In this document: positions 49,859 to 61,721 of the stretch, in pieces
How the letters are laid out: each line of letters begins with the position of its first letter
Position numbering within the stretch: position 1 is the first letter of the stretch
Origin: Liolophura sinensis
Taxonomy: Eukaryota > Mollusca > Polyplacophora > Chitonida > Chitonidae
Direction: 5' to 3'
Length of the DNA stretch: 64,000 bases
NCBI RefSeq assembly: GCF_032854445.1
Contig: NC_088303.1
Span: 15,259,501 to 15,323,500, forward strand
The notes under the pieces: generated by a model
What the model was told of the DNA's origin: nothing
Seen by the model: the letters and a program-made list of their open reading frames with translations, nothing else
The model's database searches: none
Translations under genes and position numbers: made by a program

Positions 49859-51158
49859 GTAAGTAATAGCTGAGTATTAAGGGCAGTTAATAGTTTCAGA
49901 GTATTTCAATTGTATTATCAGTCTTCAATAATGTCATATTCTTATAGGGGTATTACCAGTCTTCTTGGTGTATTGTTACTGCATTATCAGTCCTTATAAT
50001 AATACTAACGTATTATCTCAACGAGCATAATAGCAGACCATACTTTTAGACTATTACTGTAGTCTTTTTCTTTTACAGAGTCGTCTATTTTCATTTGTCT
50101 GTAAAATCAGCCATGTTCGCTACCAAAAATTGCCTTTAGCCAGATATACATAACAACCCAGGATCTACACACTGACATGTCGGACGTCCATATTATTACC
50201 AGGGAAATTCAGCTAGAACACTTTTTATAATTCACAATGTTAAACTCTATAAGCTTAATTTCGACACGAAGAACGCATTTCCTCGGGTGACGTCATAGTT
50301 ATTCAAAAACAAGTTGCATGCTGTGCAATGGGCGTGGAAAGTAATTGTTTTGTCAATGGCTGAACCAACAAGCAGTTAGAACAAACTCCACCAGTAACAC
50401 AGCATACACTAAAGTCTCTGCGAATAGACTAACATGGCTTTGATTTCCTAACGTCCATCCCTATTGTCGTGAAATCATATACTACAAGAGATAAAATAAA
50501 CTTCATTTATTAAAGTTAAATCAACTAAAACGTGTAAACAATTTCAAATATGACAGTGTCAGTAACAGGGTTTATAGTTATGTCGATAGCAGTTTTAATA
50601 ACTGGTGTCACCCTCCGTCAAAACACGTTGAACTCCTCCCAATATCCAGCATGAGACTGGTTTTTTAATAATCATGACGTCACCTGTGGCAATGTGTTCT
50701 TGCCGTCGAAACTAAGCGTATAGACTTTAACATTATGAATTAGAAAAAGTGTTCTGATTTCATTTTCCTTACAATAATATAGACTTTCAACATGTCCATG
50801 TGTAGAGTACCACTGGCTAAAGGGAATTTTGGTAGCGAGTATGACTGCTTTTACAGAGAGCTGAATATAGACGAATCGCTAAAAGAAACAGACTATAGTT
50901 TACTGTTATTATTGGAATACGAGACCGATTATTTAAAAAACACATTTGTCGTGATCAAAACTATAGTGTGATTTGTCTACAATTGGCTTTCAATACAAAT
51001 TTATATGTATTATTCCTCTAATAACTGGTATAAGATTTCAGTACAAGCTGCAGCAGAGATATTGCATATTTGATAAAACAGATTATACTTATTCGGAAAG
51101 CATCAATAAGGTTCAGTAAAAGCTGTTACTGTGGTTGTTTTATTTTCCGTCTTAACAG
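49859..51158. other. Last intron of the protease gene, nothing recognised
   Basis: AT-rich with no ordered repeat or open frame of note. Confidence 0.6.
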
Positions 51159-51329
51159 GGCGACAGTGGTGGACCTCTGGTGTGCGACGGTGTCCTGATT
51201 GGTGTCACTTCCTGGGGAGTGGACACCTGCAGCGCCAACTTTCCCAGTGTCTACTCACGAGTTAGTCATTACAGGGCCTGGATAGACACCGTCCGTGCCA
51301 CGATGAGGCTGTGAACAAATAGCTTGACA

Positions 51330-51335
51330 AATAAA
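51330..51335 (+). promoter_or_regulatory. Poly(A) signal AATAAA of the protease gene
   Basis: AATAAA 16 bases after the TGA stop codon of the last protease exon. Confidence 0.75.
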
Positions 51336-51339
51336 ATGG

Positions 51340-52015
51340 AGGGAAAAGCCTACAGCCTACTAAATCTGCCATCTGTTTTACATGTAAATTTTGTTATTCC
51401 AAGCTGTTTATCACATAACTTATTGGTAGGCCGGGCGATTGGTTAATTGATTAGTTATTTATTTATTCTTTATGTTATGTTCAGGATTTACTTTCCAAAT
51501 GAAAGTGATATTTCACAGTATACTATAAATAATATCTCGGACAAAATTGTGCCAATTTGAGTCGAAATATTGTAACAAAAAATCATTATTTTATTTTAAT
51601 GTGAAGAAACTACAAGATTAGGACGTGTCACACGCTCGTAATATCAGCGGCCCATATTTTATTTATTCACCCGCCGATGAACATAGCTTTATCCTCCGTT
51701 AAAACAGCTTCTTGACCCAGTTATCAGAGAGCCAATCAAATACCCGTAGTCATGCCTGGGAGACGGGGATTGGACGGTGCATGGGGCCGGCTGGTGACAA
51801 AAGTTTGCTTAGTCTAACACTCTTTGCAAATCACTTGTCTTTATCCATTCGTCATACGAGACACAATTCACAGCAGTGACTATAGGCCCTTCTTTCCCAA
51901 TAGCTTCAAGAAGGAGGTTATTAATTCGTGCGTTTAGAGTGAGCTTTTCGCCATAACCGTCTTAGAAAGGGATCGTATTATGATAAAGTGATAAACAAAT
52001 AAACAAATACCTTCA
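51340..52015. other. Spacer, nothing recognised
   Basis: Between the protease gene and the next minisatellite. TTATTTATTTATTC near 51450 could be a bare SINE tail. Confidence 0.5.
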
Positions 52016-52019
52016 TGTT

Positions 52020-52560
52020 TATAATGCTGCTTTACCAGAACGACTTGCCGAAGGCACCACACATGGCATCATACCCATCAAGTCACATTGTTGCTTGTCT
52101 AGAATGACTCACCAAGGACACCAGACATGACACCACACCCATAAAGTCACTTTGCTGCTTCACTGGAACACCTGGCCAAAGACGATAGACGTGGCATTAT
52201 ACCAATCAAATCGCATTTCTGCTTCACTAGAACGCCTTGCCGAAAAGACCAGACATGACACCCACATCCATCGAGTCGCACTGCTGCTTCACTAGAACGC
52301 CTTGGCGAAGAAGCTAGACATGACACGCACACCCATCAAGTCACATTTCTGCTTCGCCTTTTTGAAGACGCCAAACAAGGCATCACACTCATCTACTTAT
52401 ATGACTGCTTCACTGGAACACCTTGTGAAGACGCCAAACATGACACCATACTGATCAAGTCACCGTGCTGCTTCGCTAGAACAGCTTGCAGAAGACGCCA
52501 GACATGACACCCATACCATTAAGTCACCGAGCTGCTTCACTAGAACGTCTTGTTGAGGAT
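52020..52560. repeat. Minisatellite, about 60-bp unit, about 9 copies
   Basis: Units contain AAGTCACATTGCTGCTTCAC, TAGAACGCCTTGCCGAAGAC and AGACATGACACC with ACCCATCAAG. Considerable divergence and small indels between copies. Confidence 0.95.
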
Positions 52561-52784
52561 ACGATCCACCGACCATGCAGCTGCAGTATCCAAACAAAAG
52601 CGGATATCACTTCATGCCTCATATGAGCTAAGTTATAAGCAAATATATGGGTCTAGGTTGCTGGTTTAAAAGATTTATAGTCCGACTCAAAACTTCCACT
52701 AAAATGTATAGGTGGATGATTTGATCTTGTCTCGATCCCACATTACATTGTTAGGTCACAGACAGACGATATAATTTGTATATT

Positions 52785-53018
52785 CATTTATACATTTGAT
52801 TGAAGTTTTACGCCGCCCTCAAGAATATTTCACTTACACCAGCATTATGGTAGAAGGAAATCGGGCAGTGCCTGGGGAAACCCACGACCATCCGCAAGTT
52901 GCTGCAGGACCTTCCCCTTAACAACCCGAGAGGAAGCCAGCATGAACTTGACTTGAACTCATAGCGACCGCATTGGTGAGAAGCTCCTGAGTGATTGTGC
53001 TGTGTAAGGCCAAGGTGG
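52785..53018 (-). repeat. SINE-A, near full-length
   Basis: Reverse-complement order: GAAGTTTTACGCCGCCCTCA, CACCAGCATTATGGTAGAAG, AAACCCACGACCATCCGCAA, GAAGCCAGCATGAACTTGAC, GACCGCATTGGTGAGAAGCT. A deletion removed the ATACGACGGCGG part. Confidence 0.94.
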
Positions 53019-53019
53019 T

Positions 53020-53785
53020 TAAATTATTCCGTTATTCCGTTAGAGGGTCGATCGATGGGCTTATCTACTTGGTAAGTAAATAGTCCATTCTAATCTATTG
53101 TATGCTGCTGAAAGTCCATACAGTATTGAAAAAAACATAAATAGTGTTGTATAAATATTTATTTGATATAGAGAAAGTGTTTTGTCATGTTTAAAGTCAG
53201 ACAGGTGAATAGTTTCGATAAACAGATAGACACGCATTGTCGTTCCCTTAATTACATCATAGAAAGCAAACGTGGATTTGATCATCTTTCTACCTGAATA
53301 AGCTTTCAACCTGAATGATTATCAAACAACTCGATTCATCTATAACTGCAGTGCGCAAGTAATTATATTGAAGTAACACTTGTCAACTGGTCAGTAGCGA
53401 TCATCACATAATGACATTAAAGAGTTTTGTTACAGCCTTTGCCCATAAATAAACAAAAACTAATATTGTTACGCATGCAGCAAAACCGCCTCTGCGATCG
53501 ATTCTTTCTTTTCGGTGGCTTGATTGTAACGATGAAACCAAACAACTGGAGGCGAATTTGTGGCGGATTATTTACTTCCAGTGACCCGTTTCAACGTCTA
53601 CAAACCTTCATTGTCCACGGAGGCAAACAAACTTTGTTTGGAAAATGCAGTCGTTAATGGCCGACAAATGAGTGTTAATTATAGATATATAAAATATGGT
53701 TTCCAAGGTGATCCAGCACGGGCATTTTTACTGTATAGCTCTGTCGTTGCATCTGTAGTAAGATGCTCAGGCAGAGCGCTGGCCA
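53020..53785. other. Upstream region of the receptor gene
   Basis: No repeat recognised. Contains the probable TATA element at 53686-53694. Confidence 0.5.
53686..53694 (+). promoter_or_regulatory. Possible TATA box of the receptor gene
   Basis: TATATAAAA about 95 bases before the receptor ATG. AT-rich sequences like this are common here, so the call is tentative. Confidence 0.4.
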
Positions 53786-53786
53786 A

Positions 53787-56700
53787 ATGGAAAAAATGAT
53801 GATGATATTATCCACAGTTTATTTCTTCGTTTTTATACAAGGTAAGATATATTTTATTATATTCAGTTGTTGTTTTTTTTTACGTCTCGGTGCTGGTGGT
53901 GCAATGTTTACAGCGTTTCATTACATGCCTGGATAGTTTTACAACGGATTCTAGTTTAGATGATTATAATTTCTCATCTCTTTGTGTTTTACATTACCCA
54001 TAAAAAATGAAAATTCATCATTGCTTCTCGCTTAATTGTTAAAGCACTTTGCTTCTTATTATATCTGGCTAGAATGAGCAAAATGTAAGAAAAAAAAACA
54101 AAACCCTCAGGAATGCTCAATGTTCAGTTGCGCTTAGCGTCGTTTTGGGAAAGTAGAAAATGAATTATCGATGTGGCCACCACAATTACATCTGGGGTCC
54201 ATTCATCAAGCAAGTAAAATACAGCGTTTGAGACCACTAAAGCATCTCAACAATGGCGCCCAGTGTTCGAATCTATCTCTTGTATTCATACTGTTTTTAT
54301 TCGTTTTTAGCTTACGAGTATGTAACTGATAATCACATAGTGAACTGAAGATAGCAGAACTAATTTATGATATCAATGTTTCCTTTCTTAATATATACGT
54401 ACGAAATACCTTGTCTAATCTTTTGAAACACTTTAGATGGAAAGAGCCCTATGTCGATGCTTTTTGTGTAGACGATGCCAAAATAAACACTGATTAAGTT
54501 GACAATCCTCGTATCGGGGTCTTCCCCTGCCGGTAATTTTTTAATTAGTTGTTCACAAAAATCAAAACAAATTGAGCTATTGTTGACCAAATCTTGAACT
54601 TTCAAATACACTCACAATGCACCAATTTGTATATTTATGTTTTAGTTATTACATGCGTCCAATATACAGACAGGGGGAGGCTACAGGAGGATTTGTTCCG
54701 TAATTACATCCCGCAGAACCGACCGGTCTTATCTACTGACACGAAAACTCAGCTAAATGTGAGCTTTTATCTGAGAATGGTACATCAACTGGTAAGCCTG
54801 GGAACCTTCAGTGTTATTTTGTGGGTCGACATTTTCTTCACCCATGAATTCTTTTAAAATCATTGCTTCCCCAAAGGAATCCTTTTTTCAGTTATCCTCA
54901 TATACATTTTATATACATCTTATATACATTTTATGACCTTATGCCAAGGATCTGTTTGAAATCGTGGTATGGCTCCCGACTTGATAAAATAGTGTCTAAT
55001 TAAACAGTTCTCTATGAACCTTTAACAGGTCATTGAGGAGCCATGGCGTATCTATATGGCTTTAGCCACATTTGTTTGGATATTTGACCATTTTTAGGAA
55101 AATTCTTGTATTCCCCTTTCCTGTGTGCTAGAGACAATACACATGTGCAGTTTCCTTCACTCATAAAACCAAATTCTTAAGATCGGTGTTTATCAAATCA
55201 GTAAATATATAAATAAATATATAAATAAATAAATGTAAATGCATGCAAATACGGATGTGCAAACCAGTAGCCTAAATTGCTAAACTCTTGTATCTCACAA
55301 CCTATACGATAGTGGGTGTAGTACTGATTTATGTATTTATTGTCTAACGCCAGGCTCCAGGAGTTTTTTCAGTGATATGATGTAGGCCAGTTTTTATGCG
55401 TGGAGAAAGCTGGACTGATTAAACCACTAACCTTTGTCAAACTATTGGACGAACTTATCTGTCTCATGAGTGGAACACCTTTCTAAATAGTTTTCTCTGT
55501 AGTCTTGACAAACTTTTAGTGAAAAAGAATGCTATAGCCAACATATTTCTCAATTTTGCTTTGCTTTTCCGTTCTTTTCTTAATATACAGGACGAAAGAC
55601 ACCAGAAATTTGTAACTGCAGGCTGGTTTTCATTTGTAAGTATGTGCATGCATCAGATTCACAATTCAGTCGTATCACGTATATATCTTAAGATTTGCAC
55701 TTGGCATTTTGTGGTAATTACGTTGTTTAGATATGTGTCTACGGAGATAAGGGGCCCCCGTGGCTCAGTAGGTTAGCGCGCTAGCGCAGCGTAATGACCC
55801 AGGAGCCTCTCACCAATGCGGTCGCTGTAAGTTCAAGTCCAGCTCATGCTGGTTTCCTCTCCGGCCGTAAGTGGGAAAGTCTGCCAGCAACCTGCGGATG
55901 GTCGTGGGTTTCCCCCGGGCTCTGCCCGGTTTCCACCCACCATAATGCTGGCAGCCGTCGTATAAGTGAAATATTCTTGAGTACGGCGTAAAACACCAAT
56001 CAAATAAATAAATAAATAAATAAATAAATAAATCTACGGAGATAACAGAAGTGTTATATTCTGAAAGATGTCAAATATTGATGTTTACTAGTCAGCATAA
56101 TTGGTCAGAAATCTGCCTGAAATTAAAGTATATGACGTCTTCAGATCATCCAAAAGTCACCAGAAAGTGACAAGGAAAGTTCATCAAGCTGTAGCGCATG
56201 CTATTCACATGTACAATTTAAAGCAAGACAATTGTGAAAAATGGATGGCAAAATATGGATTTTTCCCATCATTGACAGGAATGGCGTGATGAGTTGCTGA
56301 CGTGGGAACCAAACCAGTATGGAAACATCACCTCCATTATAACCAGTGGTTTCTGGAAACCGGATGTTGTGATTTACAACGGGTAAGAGAGTTTTGATTG
56401 CAAATGATTATATCTTTTAAAATGATTTATAATCCTTACATTCATTTGGTCTGTAATACTGACGTTGAATTTCATTTCAGGTTTCATGAGAGCGGTGTGC
56501 AGTAAATAGCAGTAAATTTATTATAGGAAATATTGTTATAGGACATTGGAATGAACCAGGAAGGCCTGATTTGGTTTCTAATATTAGGGTACCTATAGCG
56601 ATCATATTTTATAAATTTGTGAAGACTTCAGGCTGACGATAGGCCATAGGTAAAACCCCATTTTTTAAGCAGATTTCTACTGGAAGTATGCATGTGTATT

Positions 56701-59652
56701 GATCCATTTACAATGTGGCGTATGCCATAATAAGAATACTACTTCAAGTTTATGTCCATAAAACCGCTATTGCACTGGTTTGCGAATTCTAAAAACACTG
56801 CAATCATTTATTGGAAGAGAGACGTTGGTATCTATTTATATACAGGTACAATGATTTCCATGATCTGAGAACGTCCACAGTTGACGGAATTCTTCAATTC
56901 GATGGTAGCATCCTCTGGGCGCCTGCTAGTACCTTCGAGACCCACTGCCCCGTGGACATCACGTTTTACCCTTTCGATAAACAAACATGCTCTCTTCATA
57001 TTATGAGTTGGACCTACACCGCTAAGGATTTAGATCTAGTGACCACACAACAATCAGTGGATACACAGAATTACATTACAAATGTGGAATGGGAAATCGA
57101 GCGGACGTCCGCAGAGCAAGTCGTTCTCATCTACGACGCGTACGATGGAGACTATCCAACTCTGTTTTTCAACATCACCTTGGCACGACGTCGGATCTTC
57201 TTTTTGATGAATGTGCTAATACCGGCCATTTCCGAATCTCTCCTATGTAATCTGGTTTTCCTGGTGCCATCAGAATCCGGAGAGAGAATGTCCCTCGCCA
57301 TCACCGTCCTTCTGTCTTACGCCGTGTTCCTAGGGGTGACAATGGAATCTCTGCCTAGATCGTCCGTCAACGTCTCAATTATGAGTAAGTGGAACCTAAG
57401 ACCTGTGTTACTGTGGCACTCTAATTTCCTTCACCCACCAACTTGACTGCCGTCGACGTAGCAGTCGAACTCTTGATAACGGCACCAACCATGCAAATTA
57501 AGTTGTCCGACAGTTCGCTGATTGCAGTGATATAACACCAATATAAATTTGGATATAATGTGAAAGGTCACTTGAACTTTCATTCAAAAGCTTTGTATTA
57601 AGCCCTTTGAAGTTAACACAGTAGTCAACACCATATCCACCAGAATGCGGCTGGCGCAGCTGTGGATATGGAGTTGAAAGAGGAGTTGGGATCATGTGCC
57701 AACTTAACCTGAAATATTGCATGTACAAATGGACAGACTTGCTGGACTTATCGAATGTCAGTCTTGATTCCCAAAACATATTCTGTGTGAATAAGCGCTC
57801 TTTGCGTCATAAAGCTGTATGTACAGTACCACGTGATAAGTTATTACATTGACTGAACTGAATTTGATCATATTACATTAATAGGCCTACACCGGTCACA
57901 CATTTCGTAAGTGAAGAGAACACTCTTATTTCATTCACCCATAAACCTGACAGCCGTCATACATTAAGTTACCCTGTGCTTGGTGTTTGGTAAGCGAGGG
58001 ATGTAAAGATAACGACATGTTTGAGATCGTCTTGAAACAGGAGAAAGTGGTATATTATGACTGCTTTTATAGAAAGCGTTTCTATGTATTTTAGCCTCCA
58101 TTATATACACCTATGCACTGAAAGAAAACTTTGGGTCAACCTTTGACTCAAAAATCTGAGTTATACAATCGACCTAATTCGGCTCAGAAAACTGAGTCAC
58201 ATGACCAGATCAGCTGAGTCATGAAACCCATCATTGTGATACACTTATGGTTAGTTTAAAAGCTCACAGGAATCGATCTGGTTACATGACTCGTTCATGA
58301 CTCAACTGATCTGGTTACATGACTCAGTTTTTTTAATCGAATAAGCTCAACTGTACTACCCAGATTTTTTAGTCAGTTGACCCAAACTTTTCTCTCAGTG
58401 TACTAATAAGATAGATCACATCATGCTGAAATCAGTGGGTTAATTAATCAACAGTTGTAGAGCCTTGCTGCCTAAGCGTTATCGATTTGCCCCTTATCAC
58501 ACACAATCTGATACATACGTTATCAGAACTGCACAAATTAGCTTGCTCGATATATTGCGATTCAATTTCTGTTGAATTCTCCACAGCTGCAAGTGATTTA
58601 ACAGGGTTCGACGGTTTCACCTAGGACCCTTGTCGGTTTCCTCCACAATGAAACCTAAGCGCCGTTGTAAAAGTAAAATGTCCCATTTTCATGTGTTTGT
58701 ATACCAAATATGGTGACAACACAACATTCTGAGTACAACATTCTGACCCGAGACGCCTAATACCTTGCAATTAACATCAATGCATTTGCTATTATTTGTT
58801 ACCTGGTAAAAATGGCCATGGTGCCAGAGGGATTATGACTTTTTGCAGACTACCACACTGTCGTCACTGGCCTGGTTTTACTCTTTATGTTGTAGTCTTT
58901 TATATACTATAAATCTAGATGAAAAATTTTTGATTCCTATGGTGGGCTTTATGAGCCATACTGACGGTCTTTAGGAACCCTGACGTCACATTACCTTCTT
59001 TCTTGATCTTCACCAGAAGGAACGAATTTTTGATAACGTTATTTCAGTAATCTTTTACTAGTGGATAAAGGTAGTTATCCCAACATTCAGTGTCGTGATT
59101 TAGAGTTGGAAAATCTTTCTGTGATATAATATGGTCCATATAGCCCACCTTAGAATCCAGACGTTTGAACTCCTTTACCTCTCTTAACAAGAGTCTAAAA
59201 ATTAAATGAAAGCATCTTTATGCACAGTTTGAAGTGGTCTATTAGATGATGCCTACTCCGACTTTACAGGTATGTTCCTTTAATGACTTGTTTCAGCTCT
59301 GTACATGCTAGTTGTATTGATGCTCGGTACCCTGTCCGTGCTGCTGACTGGGTTCAGCCTCTACATATACCACCTTCCAGAGCCAGTCAGGGCGTTCCGT
59401 CGTCGACACGCCGTGCTGGAGAACGATCCAAAAGAGAACGAAGTGGCCGATTTGAACAAAGACCAACCAAATAGGAACGGCTATGTGAACGCCGATCCAG
59501 AGATCCACCGTTTTGTTCCGGAAGAGAGAGTTCTCTACGATGCAAAGGAACAGTCCCGCCAGTTTGATCGGATCTGTCTTAAGCTGATCCTGAGCCTGAC
59601 TATCATATCTGTCGCCTGTCTCCTCATCGCTCTCACGTGGCATGATTATTAA
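53787..59652 (+). CDS. Cys-loop ligand-gated cation channel subunit (nicotinic acetylcholine receptor-like, non-alpha type)
   Basis: Six exons: 53787-53841, 54646-54791, 55591-55635, 56279-56382, 56846-57384, 59297-59652; phases 1,0,0,2,1 all agree, giving 414 residues with no break. A signal peptide (MMMILSTVYFFVFIQ) precedes RLQEDLFRNYIPQNRPV, the usual receptor start. The 45-nt exon DERHQKFVTAGWF is in the classic nAChR position. The extracellular domain shows WKPDVVIYNG (loop A), SWTY (loop B Trp) and the Cys-loop CPVDITFYPFDKQTC with 13 residues between cysteines. Loop C lacks the adjacent cysteine pair, so it is not an alpha subunit and may need a partner. M1 has the conserved Pro. M2 (SLAITVLLSYAVFL) follows GER with Glu at the -1' position and Leu at 9', predicting cation selectivity. 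M3 and M4 are in the last exon, separated by a short loop of about 95 residues. Acts at the plasma membrane. Introns hold a young SINE and a MITE. Confidence 0.93.
55751..56032 (+). repeat. SINE-A, full-length, with perfect target-site duplication
   Basis: Reference copy of the family. Head CCCCCGTGGCTCAGTAGGTT (A box) and AAGTTCAAGTCCAGCTCATG (B box), then a core with GGATGGTCGTGGGTTTCCCC, CGGGCTCTGCCCGGTTTC and CACCATAATGCTGGCAG, tail GTATAAGTGAAATATTCTTG, AGTACGGCGTAAAACACCAA and (AAAT)n. The flanks TCTACGGAGATAA at 55738-55750 and 56033-56045 are identical. In receptor intron 3. Confidence 0.98.
57385..59296. other. Receptor intron 5 (apart from the MITE)
   Basis: Contains the family-3 MITE and, near 58595-58680, a possible decayed SINE-A core (GTCGGTTTCCTCCACAATG, GCGCCGTTGTAAAAG). 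No gene seen. Confidence 0.6.
58114..58402. mobile_element. MITE-like element, family 3, about 120-bp inverted arms
   Basis: Left end TGCACTGAAAGAAAACTTTG, right end complement of TACACTGAGAGAAAAGTTTG. The arms continue in parallel through GGGTCAAC, CTGAGTCA and ACCAGATCAG to the centre near 58255. The target was probably TA or CTA. No coding capacity. In receptor intron 5. Confidence 0.88.
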
Positions 59653-60032
59653 TGATGTCATGTGTGTAAGAAGTCAAGGACTCATCGCCCTAATCACTTG
59701 ATTGATGGGATCTCCTGGGGAGTGTTTTTCTATGCTTTGAAAACGTATCTGTGAACTAACAGAAAAAAGGGCCAACACTGTGTTTTCTGATGAATCATGA
59801 TAGAATAGATTATGTGTCTCTGTTACAACATAGATATTATTCGAACAGAATACGTGTACTTTTGTTGACGTAATCCATGACATTATCTATAATATAATGG
59901 TATGCTGCAGTGGTAATACCTAAAGGATACTGATTTCTGTGTGCGAACACAAGATAGGCCCATTATTTGACACAAGTATAGCTCACTAATATGTATAAAG
60001 CTGGGTAAAAAGGTAAATTTTCTGATCTGGTG

Positions 60033-60038
60033 AATAAA
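60033..60038 (+). promoter_or_regulatory. Poly(A) signal AATAAA of the receptor gene
   Basis: AATAAA about 380 bases after the stop codon, followed by an A-rich stretch; the first canonical signal downstream of the receptor. Confidence 0.55.
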
Positions 60039-60177
60039 TGTAAAAAAAATCAAGAAAACCTTCTCAATTTTCTACGTTGTTGTATTCCAACTGCATTGTC
60101 GAACTTTCATTCTTATCAGGGGTACTGCCTAAAAGGGAATCATTAGTCCATGTACGTATGTGTTTACGGGTGTGTAG

Positions 60178-60370
60178 ACGTTGGGTTTTATATCGTACTT
60201 AACAAACATTCAGTCATATGATGACGAGGAGGCATTAGGTAAGGAAATATTTGTTGTGTCTTCTTGTGGCATGGAGAGCCCAGTGCTGCCGCCACCGAAA
60301 TATCATACACCCAGAACGCACCCCGCTTCCCCACCCCAAGCCGTGTCAATCAGACCAAACCATATCTCGG
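60178..60370 (-). repeat. SINE-B 3' half
   Basis: TTGGGTTTTATATCGTACTT, CATTCAGTCATATGATGACG and TGTGTCTTCTTGTGGCATGG are the reverse complement of the 28335-type SINE-B. Confidence 0.8.
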
Positions 60371-60589
60371 TGACTATAATGCCTCTAAGGAGTGGCCTCT
60401 ATCTGTGTTTGTGCTATTGTTTCAAGCCCTTGAGTTTTCCGATTACACTCACAGCCACACGTTATCGCACACTACGTTGTTTAAGGCAGTTCCTCTGGCT
60501 GAATATATACCTATCAACATGCATTACACACATGAAAGGATCGCCCTACGTCTATGTCGACTTCAAGTCTACTTCAAGTGTTAACCTGT

Positions 60590-60925
60590 CGGACCTGAAA
60601 CCAGCAAACAACAACTGAAGGACCTGAAGCCACCAAACAACAACTGAAGGACCTGAAGCCACCAAACAACAACTGAAGGACCTGAAGCCAGCAAACAACA
60701 ACTGAAGGACCTGAAGCCAGCACACAACAGTTGAAGGACCTGAAACCGGCAAACAACAACTGAAGGACCTGAAGCCAGCACACAACAGTTGAAGGACCTG
60801 AAGCCGGCAAACAACAACTGAAGGACCTGAAGCCATCAAACAACAACTGAAGGACCTGAAGCCACCAAACAACAGCTGAAGGTTCTTAAGCCAACAAACA
60901 AAAGCGTAAGGCCCAGGAGCCAACT
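60590..60925. repeat. Minisatellite, 29-bp unit, about 11 copies
   Basis: Units of CTGAAGGACCTGAAGCCAGC plus AAACAACAA. Because 29 is not a multiple of three, all three minus-strand frames stay open over 87-bp super-periods, producing three overlapping open frames of 78-123 codons that are artefacts. Confidence 0.97.
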
Positions 60926-61721
60926 AACATAAAGAAATCTGCTGCAGATCAACGCGGAACAAAGCCAAGTACACTTGCTTATTCTTGAGAAATATTACTC
61001 TATATTTATTTACTACACTTCCTTTAAATCACAATTAAACGTGGCGAAACGAAAGGCCAATGATATCTATGAAATGAACCCTTCCCCCGAAACGATCGAT
61101 TTGCTCAAACAGCTGATACGAACTTGGCAAACTTTTTAGCCTTTGTTCATAGCCTGGTAAATATGACGGCTACTAAATTCCATAAGACTAAAGTGACACG
61201 GGACTTTTAAAAGATAGTTGAGGATGTCCACGGCGTAACCGAATTACCAGGTGGTGACCTAAACCTCTGGTGTAGATCTGAAGCGCACATTCAGAAGCTT
61301 CTGCGAGTTGACCTACTGAACTCATACCGAGCCACAAATACAGTGCACAGAACAATGCAAAGGCGTGATATATGGCATTGACAGCTGTGTATGGATACCA
61401 CATCAACACCCAGCGTCCTGCTCGTGTTTATTAAAATTGCAATTATACAAAACCTGCCTGTGCAAACTGCAAACACAGTCATTCAGTAGGCTGTAAAGGG
61501 AACGAAGCATACAAAAGACCCAAAACAACTGAATTTATAAAAGCAGATATAGGGGTGAGTAACGCGGAAACTGTCGAACAAGACAACCAGACACAAAAAC
61601 TCACTAAACAAAGTGTGTCGTCAAATCGTAACACTACGATTACAAAGGCATCGCAAAAGGCCGAACACGAAAATTCCGCACCACAAACAGAAGAAGAAGA
61701 AACTGTAATAATGCTTTTTAA

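Larger units (their letters stand above)
44295..51314 (+). pseudogene. Chymotrypsin-fold secreted serine protease with four frameshifts (pseudogene or assembly errors)
   Basis: Exons: 44295-44343 (signal peptide MLLLRVVICCLFGLVK), 45511-45650, 45940-46024, 49071-49242, 49708-49858, 51159-51314; AATAAA at 51330. Family S1 landmarks are all present: IVHG zymogen cleavage region, PWQLAF, CGAALISPLWALTAAHC (His57), NDIALIKF (Asp102), CAISGWGKL, CSGDSGGP (Ser195), SWG and a C-terminal YRAWI. Pocket position 189 is Ala and 226 is Ser, so trypsin-like Arg/Lys specificity is unlikely; a chymotrypsin- or elastase-like preference is inferred. The reading frame breaks at about 45535, 45566-45580, 45980 and 49762-49765; the last leads to a TAA. 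Splice sites and key residues are intact and no in-frame nonsense substitution was seen apart from those caused by the shifts. Exon 1 ends in phase 1 while exon 2 seems to start in phase 0, so an exon may be missed between them. Confidence 0.85.

Noticed and set aside
54360-54611. 83-codon minus-strand open frame in receptor intron 1
   Set aside because: Reads plausibly as protein (LFPSKVFQKIRQGI) and could be a transposon relic, but is too short and unmatched to call.
55754-55830. tRNA-like sequence with A and B boxes
   Set aside because: It is the head of a SINE; the rest does not fold as a complete tRNA and is followed by the SINE body and tail.
60552-60923. Three overlapping minus-strand open frames of 78-123 codons rich in Leu, Phe and Cys
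   Set aside because: All are read-outs of the 29-bp minisatellite in different frames; no start context or splice support.
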